Assembly: GCF_935825525.1 (NCBI RefSeq)
Contig: NZ_CAKXZT010000119.1
Span: forward strand, 153,120 to 217,119
Source: Mesorhizobium escarrei
GTDB lineage: Bacteria; Pseudomonadota; Alphaproteobacteria; Rhizobiales; Rhizobiaceae
Length of the DNA stretch: 64,000 nt
Direction: 5' to 3'
Shown here: piece by piece, positions 8,937 through 17,667 of the stretch
How the letters are laid out: each line of letters starts with the position of its first letter
Numbering within the stretch: position 1 is the stretch's first letter
Notes under the pieces: generated by a model
Seen by the model: the letters and a program-made list of their open reading frames with translations, nothing else
Databases searched by the model: none
Told to the model about the DNA's origin: nothing
Program-made: the position numbers and the translations under genes

Positions 8937-8983
8937 GGCCCGAGAATCGGATGCGAAGGACTCAAAGTCTTAGATGCACGTCG
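8937..8983. repeat. Repeat fragments between DUF4175 and dehydratase genes
   Basis: GGCCCGAGAATCGGA (8937-8951) is identical to 60104-60118 in the palindrome after lysC, and ATGCACGTCG (8974-8983) matches the end of the ATGCAT-family element at 39210. No complete palindrome is present, so these look like decayed repeat pieces. Confidence 0.5.
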
Positions 8984-9057
8984 CTCCAAACATACCAAGA
9001 AACACGGCGAAGGCGAGGCAGTTCCCTAAAACGTGAACAAGCGTGTCCCCGCTATCG

Positions 9058-9999
9058 TCAGGATCTAGCCGGATTGGCGTTTGCGCCGCAGACCAGCACG
9101 GCGACACGCTCGCCTGCAGCCGGCGCGTAGCGGCCGGACAAGAGCGCCGCGAAGGCGGCGGCGCCACCCGGCTCGGAGATGATTCGCACCCGGTCCCAAA
9201 GCGCCGCCTGCGCGGCGATGATCTCGTCGTCGCTGACCAGTATGGAACGCTCGACGAAGGCCTCGGCAATCGGAAACATCATTTCGCCGACGCGCTTCGG
9301 CGCCAGCGAATCGGCGGCGATGCCCTCTGTCGGCGCATCGACGGGCCGGCCGGCCTCGAAGGCGCGATGAAGCGTCGGCGCGCCCTCGGGCTCGACGGCA
9401 ATGATCCTGATGCGGCCGGCAAACCAGGCGGCGATGCCGCCGATCAGGCCGCCGCCGCCGACGGCGACCAGCAGCGTGTCGAGCTCAGGCAGGTCGGCCT
9501 CGATCTCGAGGCCGAGCGTGCCTTGCCCGACCAGCGTTTCCTCCTGGTTGAAAGCGTGGATCTGCAGCGCGCCGGACCTTTCGGCAAAGTCTTCGCTGGC
9601 GGCCAGCGCCTCGGCATAGCGCGCGCCGCCAACGACCAGCTCGGCGCCGTAGCCGCGGATGCGTTCCAGCTTGGCCGGCGGGCTCACTTCGGGAACGAAG
9701 ATGGTCGCCTTGTGGCCAAGTCGCATGGCGGCGTAGGCGACCGCAGCACCATGATTGCCGCCCGATGCCGCGACGACGCCGGCCGCGGGAACCCGCCGCT
9801 CGAGAAGATTGGTGAACGCGCCGCGCGCCTTGAACGAGCCGGAATGCTGCAGGCATTCGAGCTTCAGGTCGACGCCAAGAGGCGGACGGCCGAAATCGAC
9901 CATATCGACGCCCAGCACCGGCGTGTGGCGCACGAACGGCCGGATGCGCGGTTCCACTGCGGCGATGCGTTCGCGGGTGATGCTAGTGCCGTTCAGCAT
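9058..9999 (-). CDS. PLP-dependent threonine/serine dehydratase-like protein
   Basis: A 313-residue fold-type II PLP enzyme. The Schiff-base lysine is K57 in SGSFKARGAF, the substrate/phosphate segment is ASGGNHGAA, and the glycine-rich phosphate loop is VGGGGLIGG. It ends in CGANANP, a feature of catabolic-type dehydratases without an ACT domain. It probably deaminates threonine, serine or a related hydroxy amino acid to a 2-oxo acid; the exact substrate is open. GGGAGCA precedes the ATG. An ArsR-type regulator starts 50 nt away on the other strand. Confidence 0.88.
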   Translation of the reverse strand: MLNGTSITRERIAAVEPRIRPFVRHTPVLGVDMVDFGRPPLGVDLKLECLQHSGSFKARGAFTNLLERRVPAAGVVAASGGNHGAAVAYAAMRLGHKATIFVPEVSPPAKLERIRGYGAELVVGGARYAEALAASEDFAERSGALQIHAFNQEETLVGQGTLGLEIEADLPELDTLLVAVGGGGLIGGIAAWFAGRIRIIAVEPEGAPTLHRAFEAGRPVDAPTEGIAADSLAPKRVGEMMFPIAEAFVERSILVSDDEIIAAQAALWDRVRIISEPGGAAAFAALLSGRYAPAAGERVAVLVCGANANPARS

Positions 10000-10023
10000 G
10001 GTCTGCTCCCAAGGGTTGACATC

Positions 10024-10051
10024 ATTTAGTAACTTAGCAAAATGGCTAAAT
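10024..10051. promoter_or_regulatory. Inverted repeat, candidate ArsR operator
   Basis: In the 50-nt gap between the divergent dehydratase and ArsR genes, ATTTAG (10024-10029) pairs with CTAAAT (10046-10051) and TTAGC (10034-10038) pairs with GCTAA (10045-10049). The element overlaps the ArsR start codon, as expected for an autorepressor site. It could also control the dehydratase. This is inferred from symmetry and position only. Confidence 0.45.
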
Positions 10052-10352
10052 GCAAGAGGTTGATGTCTTCAAGGCGATCGCCAACGAGCGCAGGCTGCAA
10101 ATCCTCGATTGGCTGAAGGACCCGCGCGCGCATTTCCCACGCCAGGCGGATGGCGATCTGGTCGAGGACGGGGTCTGCGCGCTGCTGATTGCGGAAAAGC
10201 TGGGGATCACCCAGGCGACGCTCAGCGAGCACATGCGGGTGCTGACCCAGGCCGGCCTTTTGCGCAGCAAACGCATCAAGCAGTGGACATTTTATCGCCG
10301 CGACGAGGGCAGGATCGCCGAGACCAGGGCGCTGATTCAGCACCGGCTGTAG
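10050..10352 (+). CDS. ArsR-family winged-helix regulator
   Basis: A 100-residue protein. The helix-turn-helix is EKLGITQATLSEHMRVLTQAG followed by the wing LLRSKRIKQWTFYRRDE (each shown in parts). The central insert FPRQADGDLVEDGVCALLIA is found in a rhizobial ArsR subgroup. A single Cys means no obvious CxC metal-thiolate site, so it need not be a metal sensor. It is divergent from the PLP dehydratase and is its probable regulator. Confidence 0.82.
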   Translation: MQEVDVFKAIANERRLQILDWLKDPRAHFPRQADGDLVEDGVCALLIAEKLGITQATLSEHMRVLTQAGLLRSKRIKQWTFYRRDEGRIAETRALIQHRL

Positions 10353-10383
10353 CTTCAGCTCCGGCTGTGACGCTGCAAGCGCT

Positions 10384-11652
10384 CTATTCCAGCCAATCAG
10401 GCAGCGAATCCAGCCCGATCAACTCGTCATAGGTCTGGCGCCGGCGCACGACATGGAAACGGTCGCCGTCGACCAGCACTTCCGGCACCAGCGGCCTGGT
10501 GTTGTAGGTGCCGGCCTGCACCGCGCCATAGGCGCCGGCTGTGGCGATGGCGATCAGGTCGCCGGCCTTGAGCCGCGGCAGGTCGCGGTCGAGGCCGAGA
10601 TAGTCGCCGGTCTCGCAGACCGGGCCGACGACGTCGACCGTCATGCGCGGCGCTGCTGCCGGCTGCTGCACCACCGGCTTGATGTCATGGAAGGCGTCGT
10701 AAAGCGTCGGCCGGATCAGATCGTTCATCGCGGCGTCGACGACCAGGAAATTCTTGGCGTCGCCCCCCTTCACGAACATCACTTGCGAGACGAGGACACC
10801 GGCATTGCCGACGATCAGCCGGCCCGGCTCGAACATCACCTTCAGCCCGAGTTTGGCGACGTGCTTCCTGACGATCTGGGCGTAAGCGTCCGGCAAGGGA
10901 GGCGGGCTGTTGTCGACGCGGTACGGAATGCCGAGGCCGCCGCCGAGATCGATATGCTCGATGGCGTGCCCGTCGGCACGCAGCACGCCGACCAACTCTA
11001 CCAGCAGCGCGAAGGCGTCGTCGAAGGGCTGCAATTCGGTGATCTGGCTGCCGATATGAGTGTCGATGCCGGTGACCCTGATGCCAGGCAGTTCAGTCGC
11101 GCGGGCATAGACCTGGCGCGCCTTCTGCCAGGGAATGCCGAACTTGTTCTCGGCCCTGCCGGTGGAGATCTTCTTGTGGGTCTTGGCATCGACATCCGGA
11201 TTGATGCGCAGCGAGATCGACGCGACCTTGCCAAGTGCCGTGGCGCGGGCCGACAGCAATTCCAGTTCCGGCTCGGATTCGACGTTGAAGCAGAGAATGC
11301 CGGCCGAGAGCGCAAAATCCATTTCGCGCGCGGTCTTGCCGACGCCGGAAAACAGGATCTTGTCGGCCGGAATGCCGGCGGCCAGCGCGCGGCGCAATTC
11401 GCCTTCCGAGACCACGTCGGCGCCGGCGCCGAGTTTTGCAAGGATCTTTAGCACCGCCTGGTTGGAGTTCGCCTTCATGGCGTAGCAGACCAGCGCGTCG
11501 AGCCCGGCAAAGGCCTGCGCAAACACGCGGAAATGCCTGGTCAGCGTCGCCGTCGAATAGCAATAGAACGGCGTGCCGACGCTTGCGGCGATCTCTGATA
11601 TCGCCACGTCCTCGGCATGCAGCACGCCGTCGCGGTAGTCGAAATGGTTCAC
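10384..11652 (-). CDS. lysA: Diaminopimelate decarboxylase
   Basis: Catalyses the last step of lysine synthesis, meso-diaminopimelate to L-lysine. The 422-residue length is normal. The PLP lysine is K60 in CYAMKANSN; the HIGSQI motif and the glycine loop LGGGLGIPY are present; GPVCETGDYLG contains the active-site Cys from the partner subunit. The lipoprotein gene at 11705 lies just upstream on the same strand (53 nt), with argH before that, as in many Alphaproteobacteria. Confidence 0.96.
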   Translation of the reverse strand: MNHFDYRDGVLHAEDVAISEIAASVGTPFYCYSTATLTRHFRVFAQAFAGLDALVCYAMKANSNQAVLKILAKLGAGADVVSEGELRRALAAGIPADKILFSGVGKTAREMDFALSAGILCFNVESEPELELLSARATALGKVASISLRINPDVDAKTHKKISTGRAENKFGIPWQKARQVYARATELPGIRVTGIDTHIGSQITELQPFDDAFALLVELVGVLRADGHAIEHIDLGGGLGIPYRVDNSPPPLPDAYAQIVRKHVAKLGLKVMFEPGRLIVGNAGVLVSQVMFVKGGDAKNFLVVDAAMNDLIRPTLYDAFHDIKPVVQQPAAAPRMTVDVVGPVCETGDYLGLDRDLPRLKAGDLIAIATAGAYGAVQAGTYNTRPLVPEVLVDGDRFHVVRRRQTYDELIGLDSLPDWLE

Positions 11653-11704
11653 GAGAGTGGTTCCGGAAGTTGGAGCACGATGAGATCGGCCGATCTCATC
11701 AGCG

Positions 11705-11911
11705 CTAGATCAACGGATCGAGAATGAACTTTTTGTCCTCGACCGGTTTTTCCGGCTCCGGCGGCACAGGCTGCTCTGCCTTTTGTGCGTCCTTGCGCGC
11801 CTGCACGGCCGCCTCATAGGGCGTATCGAGCCCGGCTTTCCTGCCGCAGGCCGTTACGGTTGCCAGCGCTGCCAGCAGCGCCAGCGTCACCAAAATCCTG
11901 CTTGCGGTCAT
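11705..11911 (-). CDS. Small outer-membrane-type lipoprotein (LptM-like)
   Basis: A 68-residue protein from the ATG at 11911. A signal peptide (about residues 4-21) ends in the lipobox VTAC with the lipidated C22, followed by GRKAGLDTP and a charged Pro/Glu/Lys tail ending ILDPLI. Proteins like this between argH and lysA are annotated as LPS-assembly lipoprotein LptM-like; that function is taken from family resemblance only. A longer frame to 11971 exists but would bury the signal peptide. Confidence 0.8.
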   Translation of the reverse strand: MTASRILVTLALLAALATVTACGRKAGLDTPYEAAVQARKDAQKAEQPVPPEPEKPVEDKKFILDPLI

Positions 11912-11971
11912 CGATCCATCCGTCCGAAACTTTTGCCCGCCGCTTTTAGCCGAGTTTTTCCGGCATTGCAC

Positions 11972-12138
11972 CTAGTGTGGTGGATTTTGAAGTTCCTGTC
12001 ATTGATGGCATTCGCGCTAAGGAGCTTCAGATCCAAAACCACACTAGAATTCATGAATTAACTCGTGCGGCTTTTGAATCCGAAATTCGCTCGCCGCGCT
12101 GCTCCAACGTGAAGCGAATTTCGGATTCGCTGCACGAG
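11972..12138. repeat. Composite A-B palindromic element, copy 1
   Basis: Palindrome A (11972-12047) has ends CTAGTGTGG and CCACACTAG; palindrome B (12062-12138) has ends CTCGTGC and GCACGAG with inner arms around GAATCCGAAATTCGC. The same two units occur at 63845-64000 in the order B-A and with each loop reverse-complemented, so the whole A-B block is one element found in opposite orientation. It ends 3 nt from the argH stop and may act as its terminator. Confidence 0.85.
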
Positions 12139-12140
12139 CA

Positions 12141-13541
12141 TCACGCACTCGCAATGTGCTTTTTCCAGTACCGGATCTGCTTCCTCACTTCCGACGGCGC
12201 GGTGCCGCCGAAGCTCGTGCGGCTCTTCACCGAGTTCTGCACGGCAAGCACGGAAAACACGTCCGCTGTGATGCCGGGGTGAATGGACTGCAAGTCTTCC
12301 AGCGGCAGCCTGTCGAGCCCGATCTTCCTCTCTTCGGCCAGCGCCACGGCGCGGCCGGTGACGTGGTGCGCCTCGCGGAACGGCAGACCGAGCGTGCGCA
12401 CCAGCCAGTCGGCGAGATCGGTCGCCGTCGCATAGCCTGACCCGGCGGCCTTCTTCATGGCGGCGGCGTTCACCGTCATGTCGCGCACCATGCCGGTCAT
12501 CGCCGCCAGCATCAGGTCGAGCGTCTCGGCGGCGTCGAACACGGATTCCTTGTCTTCCTGCATGTCCTTGCCGTAGGTCAGCGGCATGCCCTTCATCACC
12601 GTCAGCAGGCCGACCAGATGGCCGGTGACGCGGCCGGTCTTGCCGCGCACCAGCTCGGCGGCGTCTGGGTTCTTCTTCTGTGGCATGATCGAGGAGCCGG
12701 TGGAGAATGAGTCCGACAGCCTGACGAAGCCGAATTGCGGCGTCGACCAGATGATGATTTCTTCGGCCAGTCGCGACAGATGCGTCGCGCAGATCGCCGC
12801 CAGCCCCAAAAACTCGAGCGCGAAATCGCGGTCCGAAACGCTGTCGAGGGAATTGCGCATCGGCTCGCGAAAGCCGAGCGCCTTGGCCGTCTGGTGCCGG
12901 TCGATCGGAAAGCTGGTGCCGGCAAGCGCGGCCGCGCCGAGCGGGCTTTCGTCCATCCTTTCGATAGCGTCGCAAACACGCGACAGGTCGCGCGAAAACA
13001 TTTCGACATAGGCCATGCAGTGATGGCCGAAGGTTACCGGCTGCGCCGCCTGCATGTGGGTGAAGCCCGGCATCACGGTCGCCGCATGCTCCTCGGCCCG
13101 CTCCAGGAATGCCATGATCAGGCTCTTCAGCGCTTCGGCGACGCGAAAGCACTCGTCCTTGACCCATAGCCTGAGATCGACCGCCACCTGGTCGTTGCGC
13201 GAACGGGCGGTATGCAGGCGGCCGGCAGCCGGCCCGATCAACTCGGCAAGGCGCGCCTCGACATTCATGTGGATGTCTTCCAGCCTGGTCGAGAACTCGA
13301 ACGTGCCGGCTTCGATCTCTGCCAGGATCGTGTTCAGCCCGTGAGCGATTTTTTCTTGATCGGCCGCCGAAATAATGCCGGTTTGCGCCAGCATCTCGCT
13401 GTGGGCGATCGAGCCGCGGATATCCTGCGCATAGAGTTTGCGGTCGAACGAGATCGACGCGTTGATCGCTTCCATGATCGCGGCCGGACCCGAGGCAAAA
13501 CGTCCGCCCCACATCTGGTTGCTGGCCTTCTTGTCGCTCAT
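12141..13541 (-). CDS. argH: Argininosuccinate lyase
   Basis: Last step of arginine synthesis: argininosuccinate to arginine and fumarate. 466 residues, normal length. The fumarase-superfamily signature [12 protein letters not shown] holds the catalytic serine (SSIM), and MNVEARLAE and the TGRSRNDQ-like [13 protein letters not shown] segments are typical of ArgH. The C-terminus ends [13 protein letters not shown]. It is divergent from tlpA. Confidence 0.97.
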   Translation of the reverse strand: MSDKKASNQMWGGRFASGPAAIMEAINASISFDRKLYAQDIRGSIAHSEMLAQTGIISAADQEKIAHGLNTILAEIEAGTFEFSTRLEDIHMNVEARLAELIGPAAGRLHTARSRNDQVAVDLRLWVKDECFRVAEALKSLIMAFLERAEEHAATVMPGFTHMQAAQPVTFGHHCMAYVEMFSRDLSRVCDAIERMDESPLGAAALAGTSFPIDRHQTAKALGFREPMRNSLDSVSDRDFALEFLGLAAICATHLSRLAEEIIIWSTPQFGFVRLSDSFSTGSSIMPQKKNPDAAELVRGKTGRVTGHLVGLLTVMKGMPLTYGKDMQEDKESVFDAAETLDLMLAAMTGMVRDMTVNAAAMKKAAGSGYATATDLADWLVRTLGLPFREAHHVTGRAVALAEERKIGLDRLPLEDLQSIHPGITADVFSVLAVQNSVKSRTSFGGTAPSEVRKQIRYWKKHIASA

Positions 13542-13575
13542 CGCTATAACCCGTGCTCCGGAGCAGTTTTAAAAA

Positions 13576-14262
13576 ATGGCAGACGGCAATCGATTTTTCC
13601 CGGCCCCGCGCCTCATCCTCGCCGCTTTGGTGGCAGGCGTGCTTGCCGGTGCGGTCGCGGTATATGTCAGCGAAAGCGGTTCTGGCAACAACGCCCCCAC
13701 GCAAGTCGCGGTTGGCGACAGCCAGGACGATGTCGCCTGCGCCGCCAAGGCCGACCGCGCCAAGACGGTCGCGGCGGCAGCCACCGGCCAGGTTGCAGCA
13801 CTTTTGCCAGCCGATCCGCCGCAATCGCTGAAGGGCCTTGCCTTCAACGACCCCAACGGCGAGCCGATGGCGCTCGCCGACCATGCCGGCAAGACGGTGC
13901 TGCTCAATCTATGGGCGACATGGTGCGCGCCCTGCCGCGCCGAAATGCCGGCGCTCGACGCGCTGCAGAAAGAAATGGGCAGCGACGCCTTCGAGGTCGT
14001 CGCGGTCAACGTCGATGCCGGCAACGACGCCAAACCGAAGAAGTTCCTCGAGGAAACCGGCGTCAAGTCGCTCGGCTACTACCGCGACTCGACGATGGCG
14101 CTGTTCAACGATCTCAAGACGCGCGGCCTGGCGCTCGGCCTGCCGGTCACCATGCTGGTCGACGCGGAAGGCTGCCTGATTGCCCACATGAACGGCCCGG
14201 CAGAATGGTCGAGCCCCGACGCCAAGCGGCTGGTCGAGACGGCGCTCGGCACGTCGGACTAA
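13576..14262 (+). CDS. tlpA: Membrane-anchored thiol:disulfide interchange protein TlpA
   Basis: A 228-residue thioredoxin-like protein. One N-terminal TM anchor (about residues 13-31) puts the domain in the periplasm. The active site is C117-A-P-C120 (LWATWCAPC). Extra cysteines are seen in DDVACAAK (C55) and in AEGCLIAH, as in Bradyrhizobium TlpA. It reduces copper chaperones and cytochrome oxidase components during oxidase assembly in the best studied relative. It is divergent from argH, the usual rhizobial order. Confidence 0.93.
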   Translation: MADGNRFFPAPRLILAALVAGVLAGAVAVYVSESGSGNNAPTQVAVGDSQDDVACAAKADRAKTVAAAATGQVAALLPADPPQSLKGLAFNDPNGEPMALADHAGKTVLLNLWATWCAPCRAEMPALDALQKEMGSDAFEVVAVNVDAGNDAKPKKFLEETGVKSLGYYRDSTMALFNDLKTRGLALGLPVTMLVDAEGCLIAHMNGPAEWSSPDAKRLVETALGTSD

Positions 14263-14310
14263 TGCATGTCGAGCAAAAGCATGCCCTCGGACTTGAACCG
14301 AGGGTGCGAC
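14262..14310. repeat. ATGCAT-family palindromic repeat, partly decayed
   Basis: Starts ATGCATGTCGAGCAAAAGC and carries the stem CCCTCGG (14284-14290) / CCGAGGG (14298-14304). It aligns with the reverse complement of 4700-4781, but the far end has lost its match. It overlaps or directly follows the tlpA stop and could end tlpA transcription. Confidence 0.75.
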
Positions 14311-14529
14311 GCGCTTTTAGGCGCCGCCGATTATTACCGATTTCCGTCGCCTTGTTCGTAAGCCGGCTTGGCAATTCCTTTCCACCGGCTCCTATTCGGA
14401 AGCGTGCGCAACTTTAAGTGGAGACCGAGTTCATCGATCCGCAACAAAACCGTTGTCCAATTGTCACGGGCGACACATATTGCCTTTGCGAGAGCGCCCC
14501 TTTCGCCAACGACAAACGGGAGATGAAAC

Positions 14530-15840
14530 ATGAAGTTCTTCGGCTTCGCGGCTGGTGCTGCCGCCACCTTGACCCTGCTTTCCACCACCTCCGCCTTCGC
14601 CGTCACGCAGATCAGCTGGTGGCACGCCATGACCGGCGCCAACGCCGAGGTCGTCGACAAGATCTCCAAGGATTTCAACGCCAGCCAGAGCGACTATGAG
14701 CTGGTCCCGGTGTTCAAGGGCACCTATCCCGAGACGCTGAATGCCGGCATCGCCGCCTTCCGCGCCGGACAGGCGCCAGATATCCTCCAGGTGTTCGATG
14801 TCGGCACCGGCGTGATGATGGCGGCCGAGGGTGCGATCAAGCCGGTGGCCGAAGTGATGACCGGTGCCGGGATGACCTTCGACAAGAGCCAGTATCTGCC
14901 CGGCATCGTCGGCTATTATTCGAAGCCGGACGGCACCATGCTGTCCTTCCCCTACAACTCCTCCTCACCGATCCTCTATTACAACAAGGATATCTTCCAG
15001 AAGGCCGGCCTCGACGTGAACAACCCGCCGAAGACCTGGAACGAGGTTTGGGAAGCCGCCAAGAAGATCAAGACGAGCGGCGCCGCCTCATGCGGCTATA
15101 CCTCGACCTGGCTGACCTGGATCCATCTGGAGAATTTCGCGGCGTGGAACGATGTGTCCTGGGCCACCCAGCAGAACGGCCTCGCCGGCGGTGACGTCGA
15201 GCTCAAGATCAATGCGCCGATTTTCGTCAACCACTTCCAGGCGCTCGCGGATCTCGCCAAGGACGGCACCTTCAAATATGGCGGGCGCACCTCCGAAGCC
15301 AAGCAGATCTTCCTTGCCGGCGAATGCGGCATCTTCACCGAATCCTCAGGCGGCTTCGGCGACATCGTCAAGTCCGGCATGAACTATGGCATCGGCCAGC
15401 TTCCCTACGATAGCGACGCCAAGGGCGCGCCGCAGAACACCACGCCGGGCGGCGCCAGCCTGTGGGTGTTCGGCGCCAAGTCGGACGAGCAGTACAAGGG
15501 CGTCGCGGCGTTCTTTGCCTATTTGTCCAAGACCGATGTGCAGGAATATCTGCATCAGAAGTCGGGATACCTGCCAGTGACGCTCGCCGCCTACGAGGCG
15601 ACCAAGAAATCGGGCTTCTATGACAAGAATCCCGGCCGCGAGACGCCCATCCTGCAGATGACCGGCAAGGCGCCGACCGACAACTCGAAGGGCGTGCGCC
15701 TGCCGAATCTGCCGCAGGTGCGCGATATCCAGAACGAGGAGTTGGAGAAGATGCTGGCCGGCCAGCAAACTGCTCAGCAGGCGCTTGACAACGCGGTCAC
15801 GCGCGGCAACGCCGCGATCAAGGAAGCGCTGGAGAACTGA
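14530..15840 (+). CDS. ugpB: sn-Glycerol-3-phosphate ABC transporter, substrate-binding protein
   Basis: A 436-residue periplasmic binding protein. The signal peptide covers about residues 1-23 (ends TSAFA-VTQ). The mature start ITWWHAM-like ISWWHAMTGAN is typical of UgpB, as is FPYNSSSPILYYNKDIFQKAGLD. CGYTSTWLTWIHLENFAAWN is also family-typical. It binds glycerol-3-phosphate or its diesters. GGGAGATGAAAC precedes the ATG. It leads ugpBAEC. Confidence 0.94.
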   Translation: MKFFGFAAGAAATLTLLSTTSAFAVTQISWWHAMTGANAEVVDKISKDFNASQSDYELVPVFKGTYPETLNAGIAAFRAGQAPDILQVFDVGTGVMMAAEGAIKPVAEVMTGAGMTFDKSQYLPGIVGYYSKPDGTMLSFPYNSSSPILYYNKDIFQKAGLDVNNPPKTWNEVWEAAKKIKTSGAASCGYTSTWLTWIHLENFAAWNDVSWATQQNGLAGGDVELKINAPIFVNHFQALADLAKDGTFKYGGRTSEAKQIFLAGECGIFTESSGGFGDIVKSGMNYGIGQLPYDSDAKGAPQNTTPGGASLWVFGAKSDEQYKGVAAFFAYLSKTDVQEYLHQKSGYLPVTLAAYEATKKSGFYDKNPGRETPILQMTGKAPTDNSKGVRLPNLPQVRDIQNEELEKMLAGQQTAQQALDNAVTRGNAAIKEALEN

Positions 15841-15868
15841 CGAGGTTATCTCGGTCTGTTTGAACATC

Positions 15869-15890
15869 GCCCACGCGAGCTCGCGTGGGC
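15869..15890 (+). terminator. 22-nt perfect palindrome between ugpB and ugpA
   Basis: The left half GCCCACGCGAG is followed directly by its exact reverse complement. There is no T-run, so it is more likely an mRNA-stabilising or attenuating hairpin that keeps the binding protein more abundant than the permease, as known for REP-like elements in mal and ugp operons. Function is inferred from position. Confidence 0.6.
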
Positions 15891-15918
15891 GTCTCCTGAG
15901 ATAGCGAGGGAAATCAGC

Positions 15919-16803
15919 CTGTCTCCACGCGTCGTATTTCCCAACAAGATCCTGCCCTACCTGCTGGTGGCGCCACAACTCGCCATAACACTGGTTTTCT
16001 TCTACTGGCCGGCCGGTCAGGCGCTTTACCAGTCGATGCTCAGACAGGATCCATTCGGGCTGAGGACCAGGTTCGTCTGGTTTGCCAATTTCCGCAAGGT
16101 GCTGGCCGACCCGGCCTACCTCAACTCGATCCAGGTCACCGTAGTGTTCTCGCTTGCGACCGCGATCGTTGCCATGGTCGTGGCCCTTTTGCTTGCGGTC
16201 ATGGCCGAGAAGGCGGTGCGCGGCAAAGGCCTCTACCGCACGCTGTTGATATGGCCCTATGCCGTGGCGCCGGCGATTGCCGGCATGCTGTGGCTGTTTC
16301 TGTTCAATCCTTCGATCGGCTCGTTGGCCTATGTGTTGAGAAGCCTCGGCATCGCATGGGATCCGCTGCTCAACGGCACCCACGCCATGATCCTGCTGGT
16401 GTCGGCCGCTGCCTGGAAGCAGATCAGCTACAATTTCCTGTTCTTCGTCGCCGGCCTGCAGGCGGTGCCGAAAACGCTGATCGAGGCGGCCGCCATGGAT
16501 GGCGCCGGCGAGACCAAGCGCTTCTGGACCATCGTTTTCCCGCTGCTTGCGCCGACGACGTTTTTCCTGCTGGTCGTCAACACCGTCTACGCCCTGTTCG
16601 ACACGTTCGGCATCGTTCATGCCGTCACCGGCGGCGGGCCTGGCAAGGCGACCGAGACGCTGGTCTACAAGGTCTATAATGACGGCTTCGTCAATCTGAT
16701 CCTGGGTGACTCGGCGGCGCAGTCGGTCATCCTGATGGCCATCGTCATTGCGCTTACCGCCATCCAGTTCCGCTACGTGGAACGCAAAGTCCACTACGGG
16801 TGA
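15919..16803 (+). CDS. ugpA: sn-Glycerol-3-phosphate ABC transporter permease UgpA
   Basis: About 294 residues with six TMs and the EAA loop [20 protein letters not shown]. The usual start codons give only GTG 15967, but the open frame upstream encodes [17 protein letters not shown], matching the N-terminus of E. coli UgpA ([17 protein letters not shown]). With CTG 15919 as start the protein begins one residue short of the E. coli length, and GAGGGAAA lies 6-13 nt upstream. I therefore place the start at CTG 15919, with ATC 15913 possible. Confidence 0.85.
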   Translation: MSPRVVFPNKILPYLLVAPQLAITLVFFYWPAGQALYQSMLRQDPFGLRTRFVWFANFRKVLADPAYLNSIQVTVVFSLATAIVAMVVALLLAVMAEKAVRGKGLYRTLLIWPYAVAPAIAGMLWLFLFNPSIGSLAYVLRSLGIAWDPLLNGTHAMILLVSAAAWKQISYNFLFFVAGLQAVPKTLIEAAAMDGAGETKRFWTIVFPLLAPTTFFLLVVNTVYALFDTFGIVHAVTGGGPGKATETLVYKVYNDGFVNLILGDSAAQSVILMAIVIALTAIQFRYVERKVHYG

Positions 16804-16811
16804 GGGCAGCG

Positions 16812-17660
16812 ATGATCGGTCAGTCCCCGCTCCGCACCTTCATCGCCCATGCCGTGCTGATCCTCGGCATATTGATCGTGGGTTTCCCGATCTACTACAC
16901 TTTCGTTGCCTCGACACACACGCTTCAAACCATTCTCAGGCCGCCGCTGCCGCTGTTGCCCGGCGGCCAGCTCTGGAACAATTACAGCGAGGCGCTGTTC
17001 GGCGGCATTGGCCGCATCGGCGGTGTCAGCGTCGGCCAATTGCTCCTCAACACCACGATCATGGCGCTCGGCGTTGCGGTGGGAAAGATCTGCATCTCGA
17101 TCCTGTCGGCCTATGCGATCGTGTTCTTCCGCTTTCCCCTGCGCATGACCTTCTTCTGGCTGATCTTCATCACCTTGATGCTTCCGGTGGAGGTGCGCAT
17201 CCTGCCGACCTATAAGGTGATGGTCGATCTCGGCATGATCGACACCTATGCCGGCCTGATCATACCGCTGATCGCCTCGGCCACCGCGACGCTGCTGTTC
17301 CGCCAGTTCTTCATGACCATACCGGGCGAATTGGTCGAGGCGGCGCGCGTCGACGGCGCCGGGCCATGGCGCTTCTTCATCGATATTCTGCTGCCGGTGT
17401 CGCGCACCAACATCGCGGCGCTGTTCGTGATCCTCTTCATCTACGGCTGGACGCAGTATCTTTGGCCGCTGCTGGTCACCAACAGCAACGACATGAACAC
17501 CATCGTCATCGCGTTGAGAAAGATGGTTTCCTTCGCCGATGCCGATACCGAATGGCACCTGGTCATGGTCACGGCGATGCTGGCCATCGTGCCGCCGATC
17601 CTGGTGGTGGTGCTGATGCAACGCTGGTTCGTGCGCGGCCTGGTCGAATCCGAAAAGTGA
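16812..17660 (+). CDS. ugpE: sn-Glycerol-3-phosphate ABC transporter permease UgpE
   Basis: A 282-residue inner-membrane permease with six TMs. The EAA loop is [42 protein letters not shown] near the N-terminus is typical of UgpE. The ATG at 16812 follows GAGGGCAG; an in-frame GTG at 16800 is less likely. It starts 8 nt after ugpA and is followed 7 nt later by ugpC, so the operon is tight. Confidence 0.94.
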   Translation: MIGQSPLRTFIAHAVLILGILIVGFPIYYTFVASTHTLQTILRPPLPLLPGGQLWNNYSEALFGGIGRIGGVSVGQLLLNTTIMALGVAVGKICISILSAYAIVFFRFPLRMTFFWLIFITLMLPVEVRILPTYKVMVDLGMIDTYAGLIIPLIASATATLLFRQFFMTIPGELVEAARVDGAGPWRFFIDILLPVSRTNIAALFVILFIYGWTQYLWPLLVTNSNDMNTIVIALRKMVSFADADTEWHLVMVTAMLAIVPPILVVVLMQRWFVRGLVESEK

Positions 17661-17667
17661 GAAGCTG

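Noticed and set aside
9043..10029. 328-codon frame on + opposite the dehydratase
   Set aside because: Antisense frame with charged, Gly/Arg-rich composition and no domain.
14440..14480. Pho box before ugpB
   Set aside because: A TTGTCAC...GACACAT inverted pair exists, but it does not match the direct-repeat CTGTCAT Pho-box pattern.
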